64,000 nt of DNA from Arachis hypogaea (taxonomy: Eukaryota; Streptophyta; Magnoliopsida; Fabales; Fabaceae), in assembly GCF_003086295.3 (NCBI RefSeq), contig NC_092051.1, positions 69,627,772 to 69,691,771 of the forward strand, written 5' to 3'. A program made the translations under genes and the position numbers. The number at the start of each line of letters is the position of its first letter. Position 1 is the stretch's first letter. The notes under the pieces are model-generated. The model did no database searches. It saw only the letters and a program-made list of their open reading frames with translations, and had not been told where the DNA came from. Shown in pieces: positions 22,725 to 34,626 of the stretch.

Positions 22725-24961
22725 TGATGCATGAAAACGTGTCTCTCAACAAATTTCCTTCGGCAAGTATACCGAATTGTTGTCAAGTAAAAACTCACAA
22801 TAGAGTGAGGTCGAATCCCACAGGGATTGATTGGTCAATCAACTTTAATTAGAGGAATGTTCTAGTTGAGCTAAGCAGAAATTGAGTTGATATTTGCAGA
22901 AACATAAATGGCGGGAAAGTAAATAACAGAAAGTGTAAATGCTGGAAATAAAAAGCAAAATGTAAATGGCAGAAAGTAAATTGTAGAATCTTAAATGGGG
23001 ATTTGGGGAAATGAACATAAAAGTAAATGGCAGAAAGTAAAGAGAATGGGTAAGATCAGAAATGGGGGATTCATTGGGCTCAGGAGATGTTGTATTCTCC
23101 GGATCAAGTTTGTTCTCATCTCTTCCTCAATCAATGCATTCATTGATCTCCTTGGCAATCTTAAGTGATTGGATTCCAATTCCTTGGCAACCCAATCTCT
23201 CAAATCTTTATCAATAGCCAATTCCTTGGTCTAATTGCTCATGAGAAGAGATGAAGTATGGTCACTGATTATACCATATGTATTCCTAAATCAAAGTGTT
23301 GGTAGGATTATATGTCACTATATCCATCCAAACCCCAATTTGGTCCAACATGACAAAGCATTTCTAGCATGATCTCTTCATTCCTCTTCCAAGGTCCGAA
23401 GAGATCCAAGTATGAATAGCTTTTTTTCTAAGACAACTACCCAATTGGATGAAGATGGAAAGCCTTCTAGTAAAATCAAGAGAAAAGAAAGAAGAAGAGT
23501 AATAAAAACTATTATTGATCCATCAAATTACAATAGAGCTCCCTAACCCAATGAAAGGGGTTTAGTTGTTCATAGCTCTGGGAATGGAAAGCGTAAATGA
23601 AAAGTACATTTTCAAAATAAAACTAGAAGTTGCAGAGAAAGTAAAATATATAGAGTGTAGTTCTCCAAAATGCCAAAAGCTCCCTACTAGTTCAAAACTA
23701 CTCCTATATACACTACTCTTCTGATCTTCTAGTTGGCTCTTCCAAGTCTTGGATATGGGCCTTTGGATCTTTAGTTGAAGAAGTTACAATCTTCAGTGGG
23801 CTCAGCTTTGCTGGCAGAAAAAGTGTGAGTTAGGCATGGACGTTAGTTAGGACGTTAGTGGTGTTAACGTTAAGTGAAAATGTGGGTTCGAGAACGTTAG
23901 TGACGATCACCTTTTTCACTAACGTTCCAAGCCAAAAATGATCCACGTTAACTTCAACGTTAGTGGCACTAACGTGACCACTAACGTTGCCTCTTGGTCC
24001 TTCGCAAACATTATTGGCATTCACCTTTTCTAATAACGTTGCTTATTGCCCCTTTTCCCTACGTTAGAGTTCACGTTAGTATAACTAACGTGACCCTTAA
24101 CGTGGGCATGCCTAAGCTTCGAGAGCGTTAGTGACACTTACCTTTGTCACTAACACTCCAAACGCCCCTCCTTCCCACGTTAGAGTTCACGTTAATTAGA
24201 TTAACGTGACCACTAACGTGGTGGTGATTGCCATCTCCAACGTTAGTGACAAAGGTGAGTGTCACTAACGTTGGTCCATCAATTCTTCCTCCACGTTAGC
24301 TTCCACGTTAATGTAATTAATGTGGCAACTAACGTGGGCAATAGTGACTTAATCCAACGTTAGTGACAAAGGTGAGTGTCACTAATGTTGGCAATTCCTT
24401 GTTCCTTTCACGTTAGAGTTCACGTTAATGTAATTAACGTCATTAACGTGACTCTTAGCGTGACCAAGTGTGCCCTTTTTCCAACGTTAGTGGTATTCAC
24501 TTTTACCACTAGTGTTGGAGCTTCCCTTCTCCTCCACGTTAGCTTCTACGTTAATGTAATTAACGTGGCAACTAACGTGGGCTATAATGGCTTTCGAAGG
24601 CGTTATTGGCGATCACTTTTCTCATTAACGTTGCAAGCTAGCTCCCATTCCACGTTAGTGGTCACGTTAATTAGATTAACGTGGCTACTAACGTGGTTCT
24701 TCCTTGCTTCCTTTGTCCTGAAATCAAGCAATTAAAGTGCATCAAAGCTCTATTCCATGTCATGAGATCATGTATTATCTAATTTATCATTTAATTCATG
24801 CATAATTCTCATGAAATCATGTAAAGTTCACAATGTTTGCTTGAATCAAGATGTAAGTGAATATCTATCCAAAACTTGCTTATTTGCTAAGAAAATGCAT
24901 GAAACTACCCTAAAATAATAAAGAAAAGGTCAGTGAAACTGGCCAAAATGCCCTGGCATCA
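22725..24961 (-). repeat. 3' LTR of element D
   Basis: Starts TGATGCCAGGGC (minus) at 24961 and ends at 22725. TATATAGG is at about 23704-23710 (minus). The array of ACGTTA palindromes is at 23830-24700. Confidence 0.92.
23830..24700. repeat. ACGTTA/TAACGT palindrome array, LTR of D
   Basis: About 870 bp with a palindrome roughly every 50-70 bp. Examples: CACGTTAATGTAATTAACGTG, CACGTTAATTAGATTAACGTG, and a longer pair of AACGTTAGTGACAA and GTGTCACTAACGTT. Open frames through it (V-N-V-I-N-rich) are artefacts of the repeat. Confidence 0.85.
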
Positions 24962-24998
24962 CAACACCAAACTTAAAGCTTGCTTGTCCCTAAGCAAG
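24962..24998 (-). other. Polypurine tract and pre-PPT hairpin, element D
   Basis: The minus strand reads CTTTAAGTTTGGTGTTG next to the LTR (24962-24978). It is preceded by the hairpin CTTGCTTA-GGGA-CAAGCAAG (24979-24998), a 7-bp stem with the A/C loop closure unpaired. Confidence 0.75.
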
Positions 24999-26053
24999 TA
25001 CTGAAATATAAGAATGATGAATGAAAGAACAAGAGAAATAAGTTCTTATTATAGAAGTAAAGCTCTTGGTTTATGGGGTTTCATGCATAGCAACTTAGGT
25101 TCGTTCCTTTACTGGTTTCCAGGTTCTTATCATGCTCTTGAATACTTGCTTGATTGCATCCTATGAGATCCTTATTCTTTGATCCTCCCCCTTTTTTTTC
25201 TCAGGGTTTATTGCATCCTTAGGCTAAGTGCTCTGTGAGGGGGCGACTCTTTAAAATAAGCTTTCAGCCAACATTCCCGAACTAGTTGGTTCAAGGTGCT
25301 AGGTGTTGAAACACCCCTAAGGACTTACTCCCTCAAGTCTCTCTCCCTCATACATGCACACCACAGGCATATGGCTTGTTATCTTCTTTCCTTGAGGCCT
25401 TGGTGTCCAGCACCTCTTTGGGTTACTAAATGTTCTGTAGCAAGGTTGCTCTTGATAGTGAATTTTTAGTTGATAATCCCGGGTTAGTTAACCTAAGTTA
25501 CCAAGTGATAAAGCACTCCTAAGAACTTATTCATCCAAGCAGATCCTTGGTATAAGATCACCACAGACACATCCCTCAAGATTCAAGCCCTTGGTGCCTA
25601 GCCTTCTTTCTTATTACTTTTCTTTCTTTTTCAACTCTTATTGTTCTTTTTCTTTTTCTTATTAGGATCTTGTTGTTTGGTTAATCTCATAGAATGTGTT
25701 TCAAGCATGTAATTCAATGCATAAGTGTCCTTATACCTTACAAGTGAACCAACTTAGCTAACCTATTACCACACCACAAACCTTGAGAACTTACTCCACA
25801 ATATGAACCCCACTCTGGTTTTTCTTTTCATAACATTCTTATTTTTTTATTAAATTCAAAGGGCAAGCTCACAAGTAAGTAAGATGAAAATAAAAACAGG
25901 TAACTCGGACCAGCACACATAGACTTAATAACTGAAAATGCTAGAGACAGAATTGAAATTCCTAAGCTACTATGGAAGCATGTTCTATTTCATACATGAT
26001 TTTCCTTATTTAGACTTGAAAAAGATAAAACGAAGAGGAAACTCCACCACCTT
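24999..26053 (-). other. 3' non-coding region of element D
   Basis: No gene visible. Two related blocks (about 25230-25400 and 25440-25600) repeat the theme 'AAGGACTTACTCCCTCAAG ... CTTGGTGTCC', a diverged internal duplication. Pyrimidine-rich at 25610-25665. Confidence 0.5.
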
Positions 26054-27618
26054 TTACTCATGGGGCTGCCCATGCTCTCTCTCTTGTTTGTCCTCTTTGT
26101 GTCCTTCTTGAGTGCTTGAACCCCCATTTTCCTTGCTCTTTCCAATCAACTTTTTCCAGAAGCCAGCATCTTCCATCTTCTTTTTCAATGTTTCCTTCTG
26201 TTGTTTCACCTTCCTTTCCTCTTGTTCTGTTAGATCCTTTTGAACTGTATCATATCTGGGGATTGCAGAGTGTAAATTATGCATATGCCCAGTCATATAG
26301 TTCAACTTGGCTTGAGTGTTTATGCTGAATTCTTCCCTATGTAGTTGTCGTCCTTCATTAAGCATGCTGAACTCGTTGAATGCTTTCGTCTGAGTAGCTG
26401 ACGCTGGTTAAGTTCTTGAAGGCATTTATCTTGACGTTCTTGCCTTTCAGTCACTTGATTGATGGTCTGAGTGAGCTGGAAATAGTGTTCCTGTTGCTGC
26501 TCCAGTTGTTTTTTCTGCCACTCTCCTTGTTGATTCATCCAGTTAGCAAGTAGTTCTTCCTGACGATCCATCCATTGGGATTGAAGGTGTAGTTGTTGCT
26601 CTTGCCCTTCCATATATCTCCTTGCCAAGTCCTCAATGGCTCCTTGAATGTGGCCCAGATTTATATTGGTTGGATCATAGTACTCTTCTTGCTGGTATTC
26701 TTCTTGATGAGATTCTTCTTGGTGAGGTCCTTCTTGTGATGTTCTTTTCCCTATTTGAGGCCTTCTCTGTTGTTGGGCGGGTGCCACATAAGTTATACGC
26801 TGGAGCGTAACTAACCTCCCAGGGTTTACCCAATGTGGATTGCTGTCTTCGAAGACCACCTTGGCTTTCTTACATAGTCTCACAATGGTGCTGGGGGACA
26901 AAAGCCAAGCACTCGGATCACTCTTTTCGGCTGCCTCTTGGATTCTCTCAGCTATAATTTCATGTACATTGATGTCTCCACCGCTCATAATACAATGTAG
27001 CATGGTAGCTCGAGCAATGTTGACCTCAGAATTGTTTGAGGCTGGGAGGATTGATCTTCTCACAAGCTCAAACCATCCCTTGGCTTCCGGGATGAGGTCT
27101 CCTCTTCTGATGAACCGTGGCCTCTTATCTGAATACCTCTCCCAATCTGATCCTATGACACACATGTCATTCACAATTTCTTCAAGCTCATCATTGTCGG
27201 GGCCATTACTTATTCTTGCTTGATAACTTGGCTTATCAGAGGGTTGTGATCTCAGATGAAGAGTCCTCATTATAGCATTAGAACTGAAGTCCACCTCTGT
27301 TCCTCTCACGTAACTTTTGAAGGTAGGAGCCTTGGTATTGTCTTCTCTAGCCACATTGGCATAGAACTCTTTAATGAGATTTGCATTTATTTTTGTTTCT
27401 GGGTTCGTGAGTTCTTGCCAACCCTTCTGTTCAATCTTCTCTCTAATCTGCGGGCACTCATCATAGTTGAATTGGAATGTCAGCTCTGGCAGTACTTTCT
27501 TGTGCTTGATACGTTTGAATTGAAGCTCATAGAAAGCGGTCTTGAACCTTCCTTCGTCAAAAGGAATGCTCTCCACTGGTGTCTTTCCCTTTCGCCTTTT
27601 GGAGCTTGATGATGCCAT
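26054..27618 (-). CDS. Accessory ('envelope-position') ORF of element D, one frameshift
   Basis: Starts at ATG 27618 (MASSSSKRRKGK). The open frame also extends upstream, but that part is low-complexity Pro/Thr/Ser/His. Residues 1-20 are basic. About 30-290 is a folded region with GWQELTNP, LIKEFYANVA, YVRGTEVDFSS, RRGDLIPEAKGWFELVRRS and a P-(A/T)-S-N-x-S-E-V motif. These are shared with the ORFs of F (56370) and, more loosely, H (10286). A Gln/Glu-rich coiled-coil-like region then runs to the first stop at 26320. A frameshift near 26390 moves the frame to 26365-26054, which encodes a charged tail ending GFWKKLIGKS...HE. No signal peptide or transmembrane helix is visible. The type is known from plant Ty3/gypsy elements; the function is unknown. 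Keeping it while pol was lost suggests a role for the element or selection in the recent past. Confidence 0.78.
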
Positions 27619-28463
27619 GAGTGACTTTTGATATGTGAAGGTGTTGAAGGGTGTGGATAGCTGATGGAATTTGGCCTCGTTAGGGTAAGGTGTAATTAAG
27701 GGAGTGGGTGAGAGTGTCTTTGATGGGGTAAGAGGTGTTGGGTTCCGAAAGTGAGAAGTACAAAGAATGGGAATTGGAATGTGAAGGGGGTACGGAATAA
27801 GAACCACTTATATAGAAAAGTGGTGAGTAAATGAAAGGTGTGGATTGATGGTGTAGGCTTATGATGAACGGATGGGGTTTAGCATGGGATAGGCACAAGG
27901 ATCATCACTTTTATGATGGGTTGGTTCGATCTCCAAGGGTATTGTTCTTCCAATGTTGCATGGAAACATTTTCCAATGCATTCCCCTTGAAGACGTGTGT
28001 ATAGTCCCCCTTTTGTGAAGTGGCCAAACCCTTCTTCTTCAATTGTCCCATCAATTCCTTCCAATCTTCCTTTCATTTCTCCTACAAAAAAAGGGAATGC
28101 AATTAATAACTTTTTGGATAATAGTGGCAAAATTTAAAAAGAAAGAATAACTACTTTTTAAAATTTTGTTTTTAAATGACTAAGTGCTATTCATAAATAC
28201 AAACCAACTGACTATTTAATTGTCCATGTATGCAACATTGGTGACACCAAACTTAGTTTGTGGCCATGTGGTGTAAAAAAAAGATTTGTTCAAGGCTCTG
28301 AGAGTAACATGATATGAATTGCATTTATGTTCTCTTAATATGCCTTGAACACCAAACTTGTTTTTCACTATGTGCTGCATACAAGGATTCAATTAGGTGT
28401 ATGTCAAAGTTGATTTGGAATTCATGAACCTTCCATTATTAACTACACTAAAAGCATATAAAA

Positions 28464-28481
28464 CATGGGTTGCCTCCCATG
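28464..28481 (-). other. Post-pol hairpin, element D
   Basis: Sense strand CATGGG-AGGCAA-CCCATG, a perfect 6-bp stem with a six-base loop, preceded by AAAGAAGCACTT and about 40 nt after the pol stop. Confidence 0.78.
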
Positions 28482-28522
28482 AAGTGCTTCTTTAGCATCA
28501 CTAGCTTGACGTTCTGCCTTTG

Positions 28523-29899
28523 TCAGGGTAGTTGGTAATGCTTCAAATATTTCCCCCTCGCAGTAAATCTATCTCTATTGGCTTCATTAAGGATCTCCAC
28601 ATGTTCTAAAGAGAGAATTCTGCTGATGGTGAAAACTTTAGGCATCTGAGATGGGATGGTGGGAAGATGAGGTGGGATAACTGGGAGATAAGCTGAGATC
28701 ACTTTATCCCCTGGAGAGAAATCCTCTGTAGGGATCTTCTTGTTCCTCCATCTCATTGGTGCCTTCTTTTTTGTTTCTTTTAATGTTGCCCTGCTCTTTG
28801 TGGCCTCTTTTTCCAAGGAAATTTTGTTGCTGGTCTCATATGACTCTGGTAGTTTTGGTTCCTCTTGGATTTCCCTTAGCTGTGGTACCTTCTGACTGTT
28901 TTGCTTACCAGCCAAAGGGATTCCCAGGTGTACAATTTGTGTTTCAATGCTTGTTTCTTCCACCAGTGCCTTGTCGTGCTCTTCCCTTGGTTCCTTGTTT
29001 TCTTGATCTGCTTCTTGTGAGGGTTTGAAGACATTGAATGCGAGTTGTTCATCATGTATCCTCAGTATTAGCTCTCCTCGCTCCATATCTATAAGCGCTC
29101 TGGCTGTAGCGAGGAATGGTCTTCCCAATATAATTGGATGGAGGTAACTCTCCTCCATTTCCAATATGACAAAGTCTGTGGGAAGGAAGTAGTTCCCAAC
29201 CTTCACAAACACGTTTTCAACCACTCCTACTGCTTGTTTTTGAGTTTTGTCAGCCAACCTGATGACTACGTCTGTGAGTGTTAGCTCATTGATTTGTAGC
29301 TTCTTCATGAGAGATAGAGGCATTAAATTAATGCTTGCTCCTAGATCGCAGAGTCCCTTATCAATCAGTGTTTCTCCTATGGCACAGGGGATGTGAAAAC
29401 TCCCTGGATTCTTCCTTTTTGTAGGCAACTCTGGTTGAATGAGAGCACTGCACTCCTTATTCATCACTATTGTTTGCCCTCCTTTGAGTGAGCTTTTCCT
29501 AGTCAGCAGCTCCTTCATGCACTTAATGTATGAGGGCATTTGTTGGAGAGCTTTGATAAATGGTATGTTTACATGGAGAGATGCAAACATATCAAGGAAC
29601 TTTGAGTATATTCTCTTTTCTACACCACCCTTGAGTCTTTGGGGAAAAGGTGCATAGAGTTTCAGAATCTCCTTCTGTGTAATTTTGGTTTCTTGGTGAC
29701 CCTCTTCCTGCTTCTCTGCTGAAGTATCTCCAGAGTGTTTGAAGGATTTGTTCAGCTCTTCCTCAGTCCCCCTATCACTTATAGTGACCATCTTGCATTC
29801 TTTCCATCTTACTTTCTTTGCTTCACCTCTCGGGTTTTTCTTTGTGTCACTTGGGAAGCTGTCAGTAGGTTTGGGAATCTTCTCAGAGAGGTATCCCAC
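28523..29899 (-). CDS. pol: Protease fused to integrase C-terminal tail, element D
   Basis: 458 codons open. About residues 90-290 are the aspartic protease region, with intact LCDLGASINLMPLS and the downstream [16 protein letters not shown]. From about residue 370 the sequence is the integrase C-terminal tail (FSPGDKVISAYLPVIPPH; ISRILSLEHVEILNEANRD; KHYQLP). In a full element RT, RNase H and the integrase core lie between these two. They are missing here without loss of frame. Gag precedes it on the same strand. The product would be a processed protease with an orphan integrase tail. Confidence 0.82.
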   Translation of the reverse strand: MGYLSEKIPKPTDSFPSDTKKNPRGEAKKVRWKECKMVTISDRGTEEELNKSFKHSGDTSAEKQEEGHQETKITQKEILKLYAPFPQRLKGGVEKRIYSKFLDMFASLHVNIPFIKALQQMPSYIKCMKELLTRKSSLKGGQTIVMNKECSALIQPELPTKRKNPGSFHIPCAIGETLIDKGLCDLGASINLMPLSLMKKLQINELTLTDVVIRLADKTQKQAVGVVENVFVKVGNYFLPTDFVILEMEESYLHPIILGRPFLATARALIDMERGELILRIHDEQLAFNVFKPSQEADQENKEPREEHDKALVEETSIETQIVHLGIPLAGKQNSQKVPQLREIQEEPKLPESYETSNKISLEKEATKSRATLKETKKKAPMRWRNKKIPTEDFSPGDKVISAYLPVIPPHLPTIPSQMPKVFTISRILSLEHVEILNEANRDRFTARGKYLKHYQLP

Positions 29900-30650
29900 T
29901 TGAAATTCTAGCCTCTAGATGATGTCTCCCTGGTTTTTGATATTGGCTCGCACCTCCTCCTTGAACACCTTGTTATCTTGGATTTCCTTACATATGCCTT
30001 CAAGTAGAGTTTCAATCCTTGAGAGTCTATCTTCGGATGATGGTGAGTTGAGATTGGAGGGATGAGAAGGGCCATTTTGGTTTTGATATGGATGTTGAGA
30101 AGTGTTGTTAGGTGGGTGCTGATATGATCTCTGTGTGGAATGTTGGTGAGCTGCATTATTGTTGGGGTTGTGACGTCTCTGATCTTGGCCTTAATCTTGT
30201 TGATTTCTCCACCCAAAGTTTGGGTAGTTCCTCCAACCAGGATTATAAGTTTTGGAGTATGGATCATGGGTCTGCCTAGGTGGGTTCCCAATGTAGTTGG
30301 CTTGTTCCTGATAGTTCCTCCAACCAGGATTATAAGTTTTGGAGTATGGATCATGGGTCTGCCTAGGTGAGTTCCCAATGTAGTTGGCTTGTTCCTGATC
30401 ATCCTCTGCCTCTGCATTCACTCCTTCTTGAGCTGTTGATGAGGGGTGATTACTGCTACTTGGTTCCTCTCCATCTTCTTGGTAAGGTCAGCCAGCTGCT
30501 TGGTGATCATCTTGTTTTGAGCCAGCAGTGCATCCACATTGTTTAGCTCCATCACTCCTCTAGTGTTGCCTCTTTCAGAAGCATAGAAGTAATCATTCTT
30601 AGCTACAGTCTCAATGACATCTATGGCTTCTTCAATGGTCTTCTTCTTGT
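29900..30650 (-). pseudogene. gag: gag C-terminal region of element D, frame-broken
   Basis: Asn/Gln/Tyr-rich gag linker in shifting frames (NYIGN, YNPGWRNYPNFGW). It contains a tandem duplication of 87 bp (30225-30398), which repeats 29 residues in frame. A linker of the same type, without the duplication, is in G at 48840-48740. Confidence 0.75.
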
Positions 30651-31432
30651 TCAGAGATCCCCGGATGAGTGGTCTACTGCCTTCTTTGATTCATAAGAAA
30701 GACCTTCATAGAAAATGTGTAACTGCACCCATTCATTGAACATATCTGGTGGGCACCTTCTTGTCAAGTCCTTAAACCTCTCCCATTCTTCATAGAGAGT
30801 TTCACCATCTTGTTGCCTGAAGGTTTGTACTTCAGCTCTCAACCTGTTGATTCTTTGAGGACAATAGAATCTTGCCAAGAATTTGTTCACCACATCTTCC
30901 CAGGTTGTTAAACTCTCCTTCGAGAAAGATTCCAGCCATTTAGATGCTTTGTCTTTGAGTAAAAAGGGGAACAAAAGCAATCTGTAGGTGTCAGGATGAA
31001 CACCGTTAGACTTCACAGTATCACATATCCTCAGGAAAGTGGTTAGATGTTGATTGGGGTCTTCTTGGACACTTCCGCCGAATGAACAGTTGTTCTGAAC
31101 AAGGGTGATTAGCTGTGGCTTTAGTTCAAAGTTATTGGCATGTATGGTTGGCTTTTGGATGCTACTTCCACAGTTTCCTGGGTTTGGATTTATATAAGAG
31201 CCTAAAACTCTTCTCTCTTGTCCAGCATGATGCACTGGACCTTCTCTGCCATGGTTGTGAGCCTCTTCTTCATAATGGTTCTCCATATTCTCATCCATGT
31301 CTGGTTCAAAATACTCCTCCTCTTCCTCAGCACTACAACTCTCTTTCCTCTTGCTTCCCTCCTTAGTCTAAGGAAGGTCCTCTCAGGTTCAGAATCAAAG
31401 GAAGTTGAAGCCCCGCTTCTTCTACCTGTCAT
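30651..31432 (-). CDS. gag: gag N-terminal and capsid region of element D
   Basis: ATG at 31432 starts MTGRRSGASTSFDSEPERTF, as in G and C. A frameshift around 31370-31300 leads into the 215-codon stretch ending at 30651. It has the Retrotrans_gag block: NFELKPQLITLVQNNCSFGG, DPNQHLTTFLRICDTVKSNG, LLLFPFLLKDKASKWLE and VQTFRQQDGETLYEEWERFK. The product would form the virus-like particle. Frame breaks mean this copy is unlikely to make a full protein. Confidence 0.8.
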
Positions 31433-31704
31433 ACAACCAACAAGGCACAAGCAGGAAGGAGATAAATTCAGGAAGTATTCTTGTCAGAAATGTTGTTAGT
31501 GTGAGTGATACAATATATCAAACAATTAGTAGGTTAGTGAACTGAATTGTAACAAATAAGAGAACACCACAAACGGGTAAGGGGTAAAGGAAAGAAAATA
31601 ACTAAAACTGAAAGTAAATCACTCAAACAGAAATTAAATCAAACAAAAGAAAAATGCTCAATCTAGTTATCCACCAATTTAATCATTGTTGATACAAAAT
31701 CAAT
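31433..31704 (-). other. 5' leader of element D
   Basis: Short AT-rich leader between primer site and gag ATG; nothing else recognised. Confidence 0.6.
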
Positions 31705-31721
31705 CCCCGGCAACGGTGCCA
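31705..31721 (-). other. Primer binding site of element D
   Basis: Minus strand TGGCACCGTTGCCGGGG. One mismatch (A for G) to the complement of the tRNA-Asp 3' end; 6 nt inside the LTR. Confidence 0.88.
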
Positions 31722-31727
31722 TAAACT

Positions 31728-33955
31728 TGATGCATGGAAACTTGTCTCTCAACAAATTTCCTTCGGCAAGTATACCGAATTGTCGTCAAGTAAAAACTTA
31801 TAATAGAGTGAGGTTGAATCCCACAGGGATTGATTGGTCAATCAACTTTAATTAGAGGAATGTTCTAGTTGAGCTAAGCAGAAATTGAGTTGATATTTGC
31901 AGAAACATTAATGGCGGGAAAGTAAATAACAGAAAGTGTAAATGCTGGAAATAAAGAGCAAAATGTAAATGGCGGAAAGTAAATTGTAGAATCTTAAATG
32001 GGGATTTGGGGAAATGAACATAAAAGTAAATGGCAGAAAGTAAAGAGAATGGGTTAGATCAGAAATGGGGGATTCATTGGGCTCAGGAGATGTTGTATTC
32101 TCTGGATCAAGTTCGTTCTCATCTCTTCCTCAATCAATGCATTCATTGATCTCCTTGGCAATCTTAAGTGATTGGATTCTAATTCCTTGGTAACCCAATC
32201 TCTCAAATCTTAATCAATAGCTAATTCCTTGGTCTAATTGCTCATGAGAAGAGATGAAGTATGGTCACTGATTATACCACATGTATTCCCAAATCAAAGT
32301 GTTGGTAGGATTATATGTCACTATATCCATCCAAACCCCAATTTGGTCCAACATGACAAAGCATTTCTAGCATGATCTCTTCATTCCTCTTCCAAGGTCC
32401 GAAGAGATCTAAGTATGAATAGCTTCTTTTCCAAGACAACTACTCAATTGGATGAAGATCGAAAGCCTTCTAGTAAAATCAAGAGAAAAGAAACAAAAAG
32501 AGTAATAAAAACTATTATTGATCCATCAAATTACAACAGAGCTCCCTAACCCAATGAAAGGGGTTTAGTTGTTCATAGCTCTGGGAATGGAAAGCATAAA
32601 TGAAAAGTACATTTTCAAAATAAAACTAGAAGTTGCAGAGAAAGTAAAATATACAAAGTGTAGTTCTCCAAAATGCCAAAAGCTCCCTACTAGTTCAAAA
32701 CTACTCCTATATATACTACTCTTCTGATCTTCTAGTTGGCTCTTCCAAGTCTTGGATATGGGCCTTTGGATCTTTAGTTGAAGAAGTTACAATCTTTAGT
32801 GGGCTCAGCTTTGCTTGCAGAAAAAGTGTGAGTTAGGCATGGATGTTAGTTAGGACGTTAGTGGTGTTAACGTTAAGTGAAAATGTGGGTTCGAGAACGT
32901 TAGTGACGATCACCTTTTTCACTAACGTTCTTAGCCAAAAATGATCCATGTTAACTTCAATGTTAGTGGCACTAACGTGACCACTAACGTTGCCTCTTGG
33001 TCCTTCGCAAACGTTATTGGCATTCACCTTTTCCAATAACGTTGCTTTTTGCCCCTTTTCCCCACGTTAGAGTTCATGTTAGTATAACTAACGTGACCCT
33101 TAACGTGGGCATGCCTAAGCTTCGAGAGCGTAAGTGACACTTATCTTTGTCACTAATGCTCCAAACGCCCATCCTTCCCACGTTAGAGTTCACGTTAATT
33201 AGATTAACGTGACCACTAACGTGGTGGTGATTGCCATCTCCAACGTTAGTGACAAAGGTGAGTGTCACTAACGTTGGTCCATCAATTCTTCCTCCACGTT
33301 AGCTTCCACGTTAATGTAATTAACATGGCAACTAACGTGGGCAATAGTGGCTTAATCTAACGTTAGTGACAAAGGTGAGTGTCACTAACGTTGGCAATTC
33401 CTTGTTCCTTTCACGTTAGAGTTCACGTTAATGTAATTAACGTGACTCTTAACGTGACCAAGTGTGCCCTTTTTCCAACGTTAGTGGTATTCACTTTTAC
33501 CACTAATGTTGGAGCTTCCCTTCTCCTCCACGTTAGCTTCCACGTTAATGTAATTAACGTGGCAACTAACTTGGGCTATAATGGCTTTCGAAGGCGTTAT
33601 TGGCGATCACTTTTCTCATTAATGTTGCAAGCTAGCTCCCATTCCACGTTAGTGGTCACGTTAATTAGACTAACGTGGCTACTAACGTGGTTCTTCCTTG
33701 CTTCCTTTGTCCTGAAATCAAGCAATTAAAGTGCATCAAAGCTCTATTCCAAGTCATGAGATCATGCATTATCTAATTTTTCATTCAATTCATACATAAT
33801 TCTCATGAAATCATGTAAAGTTCACAATGTTTGCTTGAATCAAGATGTAAGTGAATATCTACCCAAAACTTGCTTATTTGCTAAGAAAATGCATGAAACT
33901 ACCCTAAAACAATAAAGAAAAGGTCAGTGAAACTGGCCAAAATGCCCTGGCATCA
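31728..33955 (-). repeat. 5' LTR of element D
   Basis: Nearly identical to 22725-24961. TATATATA is at 32708-32715 (minus). The ACGTTA palindrome array is at 32838-33690; it is about 15 bp shorter at one unit than in the 3' LTR. Confidence 0.92.
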
Positions 33956-33960
33956 ACGCC

Positions 33961-34440
33961 CAAGTAAAGAATGATAGTTGGCGTGCCACGCCTTCGATAC
34001 CAAGTGGCACGCCCAAGTGTTTGGCCCTTCACCTCCTCCTCTGGAAACTCATACTGGCGTTCCACGCCCTGATGTTCGAGTGGCACACCCATATTGGTGT
34101 GTCTCATTCAAGCTTGGCGTGCCATGTCTAGGTCTTCAAGTGGCACGCCCAAGTGTTGGGTTAGAGTTAGCGTGCCATGCCTTCGATACCAAGTGGCACA
34201 CCCAGTGTGTGTCCTCTTCTGGAGTGCCACGCCCACAAGTTCAAGTGGCACGCCCATGGTGCAACCTGGCGTGCCACGCCCCCTTTGTGGCCTTCAACTT
34301 TCCCCAAGGTTCTATACTTAGCTCCTTATCTCTTAGTCCTAAATTTTCTTACTTGATCTTAGTCTCTTTACTCTTGTTTTTGCCACAACTCACCATTGAC
34401 TCACATGGAAACAAACTACTTTTTATTTGGTGTTAATGAA
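33961..34440 (-). repeat. 3' LTR of element G, proximal part (outer edge uncertain)
   Basis: Continues the GGCGTGCCACGCC array interrupted by element D up to about 34290. The exact LTR start could not be fixed: I see no clear polypurine tract between 34300 and 34620. Confidence 0.6.
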
Positions 34441-34626
34441 ACTTGAACAACATTGCATTTTCTTTCTTTAAATAAAAGCATAAAAGACTCATAAAACACT
34501 TTAAACATAAGGAAATTAAAGCAACAACTAATGCAACTACTATCAACTACTAACAGAAAATCAGAATTAAAAAAAACCTGAGATTATGACCATGGGACTC
34601 AACAACCTTTGATTCTTGGAACAACT

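Larger units (their letters stand above)
22725..33955 (-). mobile_element. Element D: complete non-autonomous LTR retrotransposon, TSD ACGCC
   Basis: 11,231 bp between ACGCC duplications (22720-22724 and 33956-33960). LTRs of 2,237 and 2,228 bp are nearly identical, indicating a recent insertion. The interior has a tRNA-Asp-type primer site, gag, protease fused to an integrase tail, an accessory ORF and a polypurine tract. RT, RNase H and the integrase core are absent, so it must be mobilised in trans. It is inserted in a palindrome word of the G LTR. Confidence 0.92.

Noticed and set aside
24376..24735. Open frame rich in Val, Asn and Ile
   Set aside because: Translation of the ACGTTA repeat array; the same artefact appears in the other D LTR at 33379-33729.
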